The notes under the pieces: generated by a model | Databases searched by the model: none | Seen by the model: only the letters and a program-made list of their open reading frames with translations | Told to the model about the DNA's origin: nothing | In this document: piece by piece, positions 34,898-42,865 of the stretch | Layout of the letters: every line of letters begins with the position of its first letter | How positions within the stretch are numbered: position 1 is the stretch's first letter | Assembly (NCBI GenBank): GCA_002433025.1 | Contig: DJGZ01000086.1 | Coordinates: 1-51,825 of the forward strand | Direction: 5' to 3' | From: Bacteroidales bacterium UBA5833 | GTDB lineage: Bacteria > Bacteroidota > Bacteroidia > Bacteroidales > Lentimicrobiaceae | Length of the DNA: 51,825 nt | Program-made: the position numbers and the translations under genes

Positions 34898-35764
34898 ATG
34901 ACGGAGTTTCCGGAACGGACAGATATAAAATCAGTGCCGGGTTTTATTGATTTGGAACGGGTTATTGCCGGTAAAAATCCCCGGTTGCTAAAAATATTAC
35001 CGGGATTTCTCATCAGTTATCTGAAACGCGTTATTCATCAGGATGAGTTGAATAAAAGCCTGAATGATCACAAGGACAAGGTAGGTCAGCCGTTTCTTGA
35101 GTCCATACTCCGGGATTTTGGCGCGAACATAGTTATCAGGGGCGAACAGAATCTCCTGAAATCCGAACGCATAGTGGTTGCCTCAAACCATCCGCTGGGT
35201 GGCCTTGACGGAATGGCGCTGATGTATGCAGTTGGTAAAGTAAGGCCTGATATCGTGGCACCTGTGAACGACTTCCTGATGCACCTGCCCAATCTTAAAC
35301 CATTGTTTATTCCTATAAACAAGCATGGGTCAAATGCTGAAAATATCGCGTTGTACGACGAAGCCTTCGCTTCAGACAGGACTATTCTTTATTTTCCTGC
35401 CGGCTTGTGTTCGCGGAAAATAAAGGGTGAGATTATTGACCTGGAGTGGAAGAAGACCTTTTTGAGCAAAGCAAAAAAATTCAACCGTGACATCCTGCCG
35501 GTGCATATCAGCGGTAGAAATTCTGATTTTTTCTATAATCTTGCTAATTTTAGGAAATTTCTGGGACTGAAAGCCAATATTGAAATGCTTTATCTTGTCG
35601 ATGAGATGTACAGGCAAAAAGATAAGGATATTGTCATTACTTTTGGCGAGCCGGTTCCTATAGCTTTTTTTGATAAGCGTTTCAGGGACGGAAAATGGGT
35701 AGCGCTGCTCAGGGAGCATATCTACAAACTGAAGGATGATCCTTCGGCCACATTCAAAATCTAA
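34898..35764 (+). CDS. acyltransferase, likely glycine-lipid O-acyltransferase (GlsA-like)
   Basis: A 288-residue PlsC-like acyltransferase. The catalytic block is SNHPLGGLDGMAL (His and Asp of the acyltransferase site), with FPAGLCSRKIKGEI downstream as the substrate-binding motif. In Bacteroides an enzyme of this type (GlsA) adds the second, ester-linked acyl chain to N-acyl-glycine, and its gene sits next to the N-acyltransferase gene, as here. An ornithine-lipid role is an alternative, since the amino acid cannot be read from the sequence. Confidence 0.75.
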   Translation: MTEFPERTDIKSVPGFIDLERVIAGKNPRLLKILPGFLISYLKRVIHQDELNKSLNDHKDKVGQPFLESILRDFGANIVIRGEQNLLKSERIVVASNHPLGGLDGMALMYAVGKVRPDIVAPVNDFLMHLPNLKPLFIPINKHGSNAENIALYDEAFASDRTILYFPAGLCSRKIKGEIIDLEWKKTFLSKAKKFNRDILPVHISGRNSDFFYNLANFRKFLGLKANIEMLYLVDEMYRQKDKDIVITFGEPVPIAFFDKRFRDGKWVALLREHIYKLKDDPSATFKI

Positions 35765-35791
35765 ACACAGGATTGTTCTAAATTGCCAACC

Positions 35792-36724
35792 ATGAAGATG
35801 GAACAGATTATACCCCCGGTTGACCGGGAGTTGCTTGAAGCTGAATTGACAGCCGAAAGAATGATACGGAAAACCAATTCAGGGAATAACCAGATATATA
35901 TCGTCAATCATTTCAATGCACCCAACGTAACCCGTGAGATCGGGCGGTTGCGCGAAATTACCTTTCGGGATGCAGGAGGAGGGACAGGGCTGGCCTGCGA
36001 CCTTGATTATTATGACACATGCGAAAATCCCTTTGAGCAGTTAATTGTCTGGAATCCGGTTGATAAGGAGATTGTGGGTGGTTACAGGTATCTCCACTGC
36101 AAATTTCTTACGAAAGGGGAAGATGGGGAATACCACACACCTACCTTCAAACTTTTTCACTATTCCAGGGAGTTTGTCGAAAATTATCTGCCGCATACCA
36201 TCGAATTGGGCAGGTCCTTTGTGCAACCGGCCTACCAGCCTACAAACAACATCCGCAAAGGGATGTATTCTCTCGACAATATCTGGGACGGACTTGGTGC
36301 GCTGGTGCTGATTTATCCGGATGCGAAGTATTTTTTCGGAAAAATTACCATGTATCCTGATTTCAACCGGAAGGGCCGTGATCTTATCCTCTGGTTTATG
36401 AATAAGTATTTTGGAGATCGCGACCGGCTGGTTTATCCCATTCATCCCCTGAAGATTGAAACTGATGTGAACGAACTGGAGCAGGCATTCCCCTTTAATG
36501 TATATGATAAAGATTATAAAATGCTGATTCAGCAGGTGAGGGGATTGGGCGAAAATATTCCTCCGCTGGTTAATGCATATATGAACCTTTCTTCAACCAT
36601 GAAGTATTTCGGGACGGCCATCAACGATGAGTTCGGGGAGGTCGAGGAGTCGGGTATTATCGTTACCATCAACGATATTTATGAGATTAAAATTGAGCGT
36701 CACCTGACCATTACTGAAAAATAA
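35792..36724 (+). CDS. GNAT-type N-acyltransferase, likely glycine-lipid synthase (GlsB-like)
   Basis: A protein of about 310 residues from the ATG at 35792; the frame opens at a TTG at 35783. It belongs to the OlsB-type GNAT acyltransferases: REITFRDAGGGTG, CDLDYYDTCENPFEQLIVWN and ELGRSFVQPAYQPTNNIRKGM. The related Bacteroides enzyme GlsB makes N-acyl-glycine, the first step of glycine lipids and the lipopeptides derived from them. It is 27 bp after its predicted partner. Confidence 0.78.
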   Translation: MKMEQIIPPVDRELLEAELTAERMIRKTNSGNNQIYIVNHFNAPNVTREIGRLREITFRDAGGGTGLACDLDYYDTCENPFEQLIVWNPVDKEIVGGYRYLHCKFLTKGEDGEYHTPTFKLFHYSREFVENYLPHTIELGRSFVQPAYQPTNNIRKGMYSLDNIWDGLGALVLIYPDAKYFFGKITMYPDFNRKGRDLILWFMNKYFGDRDRLVYPIHPLKIETDVNELEQAFPFNVYDKDYKMLIQQVRGLGENIPPLVNAYMNLSSTMKYFGTAINDEFGEVEESGIIVTINDIYEIKIERHLTITEK

Positions 36725-36727
36725 GGA

Positions 36728-37345
36728 ATGATCATTCGTACCGCAGAGTTCCATGTCAGCAATTCCGATCCGGCAAAGTGTCCTGAACCTGTAAAGCCGG
36801 AATATGCCTTTATCGGCCGGTCCAATGTGGGAAAGTCCTCGTTGATCAATATGCTGCTTGAGCGGAAAAACCTTGCCCGTACTTCAGCAACACCCGGGAA
36901 AACCAGATTGATTAACCACTTTATTATCAATTCCGAGTGGTACCTGGTTGACCTCCCCGGATACGGTTATGCAAGAATTTCGAAAAAGGAGCGTGAAAAG
37001 TGGGAATTGATGATCAGGAAGTATTTCCTGAAAAGACCCAGTCTGGTCAATACCTTTATTCTTGTTGATGCGCGTATTGAGCCTAAAAAGGCTGATATTG
37101 AGTTTATAAACTGGTTTGGTCAGGAGCAACTTCCTTTTACCATTGTTTTTACCAAGGCTGACAAACTTTCGGCCAATCAGCTTGCTTCAAACGTTGCCGA
37201 CTTTAAGGCAAAACTGTCAGAAACCTGGGAGGAAATTCCTTCATACGTTATTACATCTGCTGAAACGGGAGATGGCCGGGGTGAACTGCTAAGCCTTATT
37301 AGTAAAGGAAATGAAGCCTTCGCGGCTTTTCTTGATGAAGAATAA
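36728..37345 (+). CDS. engB: ribosome biogenesis GTP-binding protein YsxC/EngB
   Basis: A 205-residue small GTPase with G1 GRSNVGKSS (residues 30-38), G3 DLPGYGYA and G4 FTKADK. The family acts late in 50S assembly and is usually essential. It starts 3 bp after the N-acyltransferase gene and is therefore probably in the same transcript. Confidence 0.95.
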   Translation: MIIRTAEFHVSNSDPAKCPEPVKPEYAFIGRSNVGKSSLINMLLERKNLARTSATPGKTRLINHFIINSEWYLVDLPGYGYARISKKEREKWELMIRKYFLKRPSLVNTFILVDARIEPKKADIEFINWFGQEQLPFTIVFTKADKLSANQLASNVADFKAKLSETWEEIPSYVITSAETGDGRGELLSLISKGNEAFAAFLDEE

Positions 37346-37404
37346 ATGGAATAGTTCTGTATTTTCGGGCAGGAGCAGGCGTGGTGCCTGAAAGCGCAAA
37401 AAGA

Positions 37405-37430
37405 AACGGGACAGTCAACGCTGTCCCGTT
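37405..37430 (-). terminator. intrinsic terminator of the carboxylase operon
   Basis: A perfect 10-bp stem (37405-37414 with 37421-37430) around 6 bases. On the minus strand it is followed by a T-rich TTTCTTTTT run. It lies 20 bp after the biotin-carrier stop. Confidence 0.8.
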
Positions 37431-37450
37431 ATAAATTCGGCAGGGTTTCT

Positions 37451-37774
37451 TTACTTAAGTTCTATCAGGAGGAAGTTCTTGGCTACCAGATCCCCTGTTT
37501 TCACATTGATCCTGGCAACCACTCCATCAACGGGGGCGGCGATATTGTTAACCATTTTCATGGCTTCCAGTTCGAGTAGATTAGTTCCCTGCTTTACCCT
37601 GTCACCTTCCTTTACGAATACTTTGCGGATGGTGCCGGGGATAAAGGAATACACCTTATTGTAATCGACAGGTTCGTACGTTTTCCGCGCCATGAATTTT
37701 TTAGTAAGCGTGGTTTTGTACTTGATGTTGTCGATTATGATGGTTTTAAATGCCTGACTACTGTTTCCTTCCAT
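37451..37774 (-). CDS. biotin carboxyl carrier subunit of an acyl-CoA carboxylase/decarboxylase
   Basis: A 107-residue protein whose C-terminal 70 residues form a biotinyl domain, with the biotin-accepting Lys73 in ELEAMKMVNN. The N-terminal 35 residues have no recognised motif. It lies 11 bp downstream of the carboxyltransferase gene. A biotin carboxylase, or the membrane subunits of a sodium-pumping decarboxylase, would complete the enzyme; neither is nearby. Confidence 0.88.
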   Translation of the reverse strand: MEGNSSQAFKTIIIDNIKYKTTLTKKFMARKTYEPVDYNKVYSFIPGTIRKVFVKEGDRVKQGTNLLELEAMKMVNNIAAPVDGVVARINVKTGDLVAKNFLLIELK

Positions 37775-37785
37775 AATGTGTTGGA

Positions 37786-39333
37786 TTAGAACGGTGGAAT
37801 TCCATGTTTTTTATTCGGACGAACTTCAATTTTCTCTGCAGAGATTTCAAGGGCGTGAATCAGCATGTTGCGGGTTTCGGCGGGTTCAACCACCGCGTCA
37901 ACATAACCGTATGCAGCAGCCACATAAGGGTTGGCAAATTTCTCCTTATACTCCTTGATTTTGAGTTTACGCATCTCTTCCGGATTTTCGGCATTCTTGA
38001 TCTCATTGCGGAAGATGATATTGGCGGCGCCTTCAGGGCCCATTACAGCGATCTCGGCGGTTGGCCAGGCAAAGACAAAGTCAGCCTTCAGATGGCTGGA
38101 ACACATGGCGATATAACCGCCTCCGTATGCTTTGCGCAGAATCACCGTCATTTTGGGTACAGTAGCTTCAGAGTAAGCATACAATACTTTAGCGCCGTGC
38201 CTGATAACACCTGCATGTTCCTGATCAACGCCAGGAAGATAGCCCGGCAGGTCAACCAGGGTTACCAGCGGAATATTGAAAGCGTCGCAATAACGGATAA
38301 AACGTGCGGCCTTATCAGAGGAATCCACATCAAGCACACCGGCAAGCACCAGCGGCTGATTGGCGACAAATCCTGCAGTATGGCCGTTGAGGCGCGCAAA
38401 ACCGATCACGATGTTGGCTGCGAACATACTTTGTACTTCAAAGAATTCAGAATCATCCACAATTGACCGGATAATGTCCTTTACATCGTATGGCTGCCGG
38501 GGGTTTGTCGGGAATATTTTATCAATATTGTAGCTTCTGGAGCGGGGCGGTTTTTTCGGGAAAGCTTCCGCTTTTTTGATGTTGTTCCAGGGGATAAAAC
38601 TGCAAAGGGTTTTAATCTGGTCGAAGCATTCCTGCTCGCTTTCAGCAAAGAAATGAGCATTTCCGGTAATTTCGCTCTGAACGCGGGCCCCTCCCAGTTC
38701 TTCCATCGAGATTTCTTCGCCCAATACGGTTTTGATAACCTCGGGGCCGGTGATAAACATCTTTGAAATCTTGTCAACAACGAAAACGAAGTCGGTGAGT
38801 GCCGGCGAATAAACAGCGCCTCCGGCACAGGGACCCAGGATAACACTGATCTGCGGGATTACACCAGAGGCCTGGGTATTGCGGTAGAAAATCTCTCCGT
38901 ATCCGGCCAGCGAATTCACGCCCTCCTGAATACGGGCACCACCGGAATCGTTAATCCCGATGATGGGCACTTTCAGTTTCATGGCATGATCCATGATTTT
39001 GGTAATCTTCTTGGCATGCATATAGCCAAGCGATCCTCCTGCAACTGTAAAATCCTGCGCGTAAATACATACAGGGTAACCGTTTATGGTGCCCGTTCCG
39101 GTAATGACTCCGTCACCGGGCAGATATTTGTCGCCCATGTTGAAGTCCTTACCTGCATGCTCCACAAACAGGTCATACTCGTGAAATGATTTGGGGTCAA
39201 CCAGCGCAATGATTCGCTCACGGGCGGTCATTTTTCCCGTTGCTTTCTGCTTCTCAATAGCTACCTGGCCACCTCCCATCAATGCATCACGCATCCTCTT
39301 TTTGAGGTCAGATGTTTTTTTGGTTAATGACAT
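37786..39333 (-). CDS. acyl-CoA carboxylase carboxyltransferase subunit (propionyl/methylmalonyl-CoA type)
   Basis: A carboxyltransferase of 515 residues. The ATG at 39333 fits the family (MSLTKKTSDLKKRMRDAL) and lies downstream of the promoter at 39398-39429; an extension to 39396 would begin inside it. The two crotonase-like halves carry GGSLGYMHAKKI and GINDSGGARIQEGV, then VDLPGYLPGVDQEHAGVIRHGAK and RKAYGGGYIAMCS. It moves carboxylate between biotin and a short acyl-CoA, probably propionyl/methylmalonyl-CoA. Whether it works as carboxylase or decarboxylase is open. Confidence 0.9.
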   Translation of the reverse strand: MSLTKKTSDLKKRMRDALMGGGQVAIEKQKATGKMTARERIIALVDPKSFHEYDLFVEHAGKDFNMGDKYLPGDGVITGTGTINGYPVCIYAQDFTVAGGSLGYMHAKKITKIMDHAMKLKVPIIGINDSGGARIQEGVNSLAGYGEIFYRNTQASGVIPQISVILGPCAGGAVYSPALTDFVFVVDKISKMFITGPEVIKTVLGEEISMEELGGARVQSEITGNAHFFAESEQECFDQIKTLCSFIPWNNIKKAEAFPKKPPRSRSYNIDKIFPTNPRQPYDVKDIIRSIVDDSEFFEVQSMFAANIVIGFARLNGHTAGFVANQPLVLAGVLDVDSSDKAARFIRYCDAFNIPLVTLVDLPGYLPGVDQEHAGVIRHGAKVLYAYSEATVPKMTVILRKAYGGGYIAMCSSHLKADFVFAWPTAEIAVMGPEGAANIIFRNEIKNAENPEEMRKLKIKEYKEKFANPYVAAAYGYVDAVVEPAETRNMLIHALEISAEKIEVRPNKKHGIPPF

Positions 39334-39397
39334 ATCCGAAGATTTAGATAATGTTCTGTTTATCCCTGATTCCGGTCTGAGATACCGGCAAAGCACA

Positions 39398-39429
39398 CAA
39401 AGGTAACATATAATTTAAATTCTGACCAA
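39398..39429 (-). promoter_or_regulatory. promoter of the carboxylase operon
   Basis: On the minus strand TTG (39429-39427) is followed after 21 bp by TACCTTTG (39405-39398), a Bacteroidota-type promoter. The predicted leader to the ATG at 39333 is about 58 bases. Confidence 0.65.
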
Positions 39430-39688
39430 CGTTGTGGATAAATAACTGGAAACCGGAGTGATCGGGCTGGTTAATGAATTGGTACAGAGTCTGATAGATG
39501 TAGGATGATAAAATTAACAGTAGTCGGTGCAAACGATTGAAAATTTTGGATTGTACAGCACGCTATGGTTACATTTCTGCCGGAAAATTCCGGATTTGAT
39601 CTGCTAAGAGCGTGGATGCTCTTCAATGTCTGCACAAATCATTTGGGGCTTATCGTTGTTCTTTATATTTTTGTCTTTTTCACAACCT

Positions 39689-40018
39689 ATGAATATTGAA
39701 GAACTCCGTGACTTCTGCCTCTCACTGCCCGGGGTAACCGAGCACTTTCCCTTTGATGAGACCACCCTGGTTTTTAAAGTGAATGGAAAGATGTTTGCAT
39801 TGACGGACCTCGAAGGCCCGTTATCGGTTAACCTCAAATGTGACCCTGAACTGGCCATTGAGTTGCGTGAGCATTATCCTTCAGTGAGGCCGGGTTATCA
39901 TATGAACAAGCAACATTGGAATACCGTGGATGTCGACGGATCGGTTTCCGATGGCCTGCTCAGGGAATGGATTATGATCTCCTATAAACTGATTGCTGAG
40001 AAAAACAGGAAAAAGTAA
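39689..40018 (+). CDS. MmcQ/YjbR family protein
   Basis: A protein of 109 residues from the ATG at 39689. The frame extends upstream to 39626, but the extra part is hydrophobic and unlike the family. MNIEELRDFCLSLPGVTEHFPFDETTLVFKVNGKMFAL is the hallmark YjbR/CyaY-like fold start, and RPGYHMNKQHWNTVDVDG is the conserved centre. Family members are thought to bind DNA, but the role is not established. It converges on the next gene with a 3-bp gap. Confidence 0.9.
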   Translation: MNIEELRDFCLSLPGVTEHFPFDETTLVFKVNGKMFALTDLEGPLSVNLKCDPELAIELREHYPSVRPGYHMNKQHWNTVDVDGSVSDGLLREWIMISYKLIAEKNRKK

Positions 40019-40021
40019 CCT

Positions 40022-40297
40022 TCAGGAATTCTTTTCAGCAGTGTCTTCTGCCTTTGTCTTCTCCCTGATTTTGAAAACATCTGCCAGCAGGTACCCCATG
40101 GCTGCCCCCCACAAAATGCTCATAGTTGGATTGGAAGTGATAGCGCATCCGCCTGAATTGCAGCCAACAAGACGGTAATATATGAATCCGCCGAGGGCGC
40201 CAAGGATAAGTCCGGCAATATTTTTTTGCGTGTTCCGGGATGAAAGCCGCTTTTTTAGTTTTGTAACAGTATCGATGTTGTTTTGGGAGTCTGACAT
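40022..40297 (-). CDS. small DUF6132-type membrane protein
   Basis: A 91-residue protein with two likely membrane segments (about residues 28-43 and 58-74). Between them is GCNSGGCAITSNPTMSILWGAAMG, the conserved Cys-containing motif of a small Bacteroidota family (DUF6132). Function unknown. The N-terminal 25 residues are basic and cytoplasmic by the positive-inside rule. Confidence 0.75.
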   Translation of the reverse strand: MSDSQNNIDTVTKLKKRLSSRNTQKNIAGLILGALGGFIYYRLVGCNSGGCAITSNPTMSILWGAAMGYLLADVFKIREKTKAEDTAEKNS

Positions 40298-40367
40298 ATT
40301 TTACATTTAAATATTTAATTACCTGCATATCAACAATGATGCCAAGCGGATGTTCAGCAGGTGCCGT

Positions 40368-42818
40368 TTATCTGAAGTATACCAATGTAACGCCATGGCC
40401 GCCACGTTCCAGACTTTCATCCTCAAATCTCACAACCTCGGGCGTGTCGCGCAGGTAAGCGTGCAGGATATTCCGCAATACGCCGTCACCTTTTCCGTGT
40501 AATATGCGTACTTCATTAACCCTCAGCAGAATGGCCTGGTCGATGTAACGGGCAATGGCCTCCTGGGCTTCATCGGCCTTTTTTCCGCGGATATCAATGG
40601 ACATTTTAAAGTCGGCCATTTTGTCACTTAATTGATGGATCACACTGACAGGCGGTTTGCTGAATCGCTGACCGGCTTCCCATGTGCGTATTTCAGCATA
40701 GGTGGCCGGCACAAGCTTATCGATGCTGGTTCTGAGTTTTACCGAGCCGAAAAGCACGCTTGCCTGCCTGCCCCGGATTTCCTCGATTTTTCCGACTGTT
40801 TCCTGCCCCTCCATTTTGACGAAACTGCCCTTTTTCAATGGCCCGCCGGGCTTACCTTCCTGCTTGTTCCCGGGTTCTTTATTTTGCGCAGCAATCGTAT
40901 AAGTCTCTGTTTCGGTAATGAGCGTGGATTCGGCGCTGATCAGATCTGCTTTTGCTTCTTCAAGTTTTTCGCGTAATGCGCGGGTTTTTTCCTTGTCTGC
41001 TTTGTTTTCCTTTATCTGGCGAATGGTATTTTCAATGATGCGGTTCGACTGATCGAGCATTTGCTGCGCTTTGATTCTGGCTCCTTTGAGCATTTCATTG
41101 CGCTGTGATTCAAGGTTTTTAAGCAGCGTTTCATACCGGTTTACCAGTGTTGAGAGTGTTTCATCGGCAACCTTCAGCTCTGCTGTTTTTTGCTCAATGA
41201 ACTTTTTATCAACTTCCAGTTGAGCCAGTTGCTTTTCAAAGTCAAGCTGGCTTTGACTGATTTTTGATGTGGCGTTAACCAGAACTTTTTCAGGAAAGCC
41301 TATTTTTCTGGCAATTTCAAAGGCAAAGGAACTCCCGGGTTTACCGGGGCTGAGTTTAAAGAGCGGCTGCATGGCCTGAGTGTCAAAAAGCATGGCAGCG
41401 TTGAAGACACCGGGAAACTTATCGGCCATCAGTTTCAGATTTGTATAGTGGGTAGTGATAATTCCGAAACAACCGTTTTCATTTAGTTTTTCGAGACTGG
41501 CTTCAGCCATGGCCCCGCCGAGCTGAGGTTCAGTTCCTGCTCCGAATTCATCGATCAGTATCAGGGACTTCCCGTCAGAATTCTCGATGAAATTGCGGAT
41601 GTGGATTAAATGGGAACTGTAAGTACTCAGATCATTTTCAAGAGATTGTTCGTCGCCGATTTCAAGAAATATTTTGCTGAAAATGCCGGCTTTGGAATCA
41701 TCGCTTACGGGAATCAGCAAACCGCATTGAAGCATATATTGCAGAAGGCCGGCAGTCTTCAGGCAGACCGATTTACCGCCCGCATTCGGGCCGCTGATAA
41801 CCATAATTCTCTGCGCTCCCGAAAGTTCTATGTCTTGTTCTACTATTTTCCTGCCCTGCTGTTTGAGGGCAATCATCAGTAATGGATGAACAGCTTTGCG
41901 CCATCGGATCATGGGCTCGTTTATCAGCTCAGGCCTTACGGCGCCGGTTTCAATGGCCAGAAGCGCCTTGGCACGGATAAAATCCATTTCGCCCAAAAAA
42001 TTGTAATACTGCAGAAGGTCATCGATAAAAGGTCTGAGAAAATCTGCCAGATCTACAAGTATTCTGGCGATTTCCTGTTTTTCCTCCACCCTGAGGTTCT
42101 GGATTTCATTATTGATTTCAAAAACTTCAGCGGGCTCTATAAAAACAGTATGTCCGGTTGCGGATGTGTCATGTACATAGCCGTTGAGTTTCCGTTTGTT
42201 TGATGCCGGCAACGGAATTACCAGCCTGCCGTTCCGTATCGTCAGTTCGGTGTCTTCCTGGGCTATGCCTTCGCGCCGTGCAGTGGCCAGAATCTGGTTG
42301 ATTCTGCGGTCGACCCCCGAAATACGGCTGCGGATCTCCTTCCTGATACTGAATAATTTCTCACTGGCTTTATCCCGAATTTCCGATTTGTCATCAATGA
42401 TGGAGTCGATTTTATTAATGATTGACTGGTCAGGGATTACTTCGGGAGCCAATGATTTCAGGTATGGAAATTCCGCGGCATCGAGTCTGTTCAGATAGCG
42501 GATGATCTCTGTAATGGCAATCAGTGAAAGGCGAAGTTCTGAGAGGGTCTCCGGCTCACAGAAAGTGCCCGGGACCCTGATTTGTACAAGTGCTTCCGAA
42601 AGGTCGTAATAATCCTGTGCCGGAAAATTGCCGGAAAACCTCAGCAGATATACCATTTCGGCAGTTGTCCCTGTTAACCGGCCGATGGTGTTAAAATCAT
42701 CCGTAAATGATGTCTGCATAACCATTGCTGCACCTTTTCTGTTCAGGCAATAGCGCTGCAGCATATTCCGGATCTGCTGAAATCCGGTTTTAACCTCGAA
42801 ATTGTCAGGGTAAATCAC
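40368..42818 (-). CDS. mutS2: endonuclease MutS2
   Basis: A protein of 816 residues from the GTG at 42818. That start corresponds to the MIYPxNFE start of relatives; the frame also opens at a TTG at 42836, inside a promoter-like TAATTTTG. The ATPase domain has GPNAGGKSVCLK (Walker A), LILIDEFGAGTEP (Walker B) and TTHYTNLK. A long coiled coil follows, and a C-terminal Smr nuclease domain (DIRGKKADEAQ, LHGKGDGVLR). MutS2 suppresses recombination and, in some bacteria, helps rescue collided ribosomes. The first Smr motif reads DIRG rather than DLRG. Confidence 0.95.
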   Translation of the reverse strand: MIYPDNFEVKTGFQQIRNMLQRYCLNRKGAAMVMQTSFTDDFNTIGRLTGTTAEMVYLLRFSGNFPAQDYYDLSEALVQIRVPGTFCEPETLSELRLSLIAITEIIRYLNRLDAAEFPYLKSLAPEVIPDQSIINKIDSIIDDKSEIRDKASEKLFSIRKEIRSRISGVDRRINQILATARREGIAQEDTELTIRNGRLVIPLPASNKRKLNGYVHDTSATGHTVFIEPAEVFEINNEIQNLRVEEKQEIARILVDLADFLRPFIDDLLQYYNFLGEMDFIRAKALLAIETGAVRPELINEPMIRWRKAVHPLLMIALKQQGRKIVEQDIELSGAQRIMVISGPNAGGKSVCLKTAGLLQYMLQCGLLIPVSDDSKAGIFSKIFLEIGDEQSLENDLSTYSSHLIHIRNFIENSDGKSLILIDEFGAGTEPQLGGAMAEASLEKLNENGCFGIITTHYTNLKLMADKFPGVFNAAMLFDTQAMQPLFKLSPGKPGSSFAFEIARKIGFPEKVLVNATSKISQSQLDFEKQLAQLEVDKKFIEQKTAELKVADETLSTLVNRYETLLKNLESQRNEMLKGARIKAQQMLDQSNRIIENTIRQIKENKADKEKTRALREKLEEAKADLISAESTLITETETYTIAAQNKEPGNKQEGKPGGPLKKGSFVKMEGQETVGKIEEIRGRQASVLFGSVKLRTSIDKLVPATYAEIRTWEAGQRFSKPPVSVIHQLSDKMADFKMSIDIRGKKADEAQEAIARYIDQAILLRVNEVRILHGKGDGVLRNILHAYLRDTPEVVRFEDESLERGGHGVTLVYFR

Positions 42819-42865
42819 ATTAATATTTTTATGCAAAATTAGGTATTATCGCGAAGGAAGGGCGC

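Noticed and set aside
39344..39532. 62-codon minus-strand open frame upstream of the carboxyltransferase
   Set aside because: It covers the predicted promoter of that operon and shows no protein family features.
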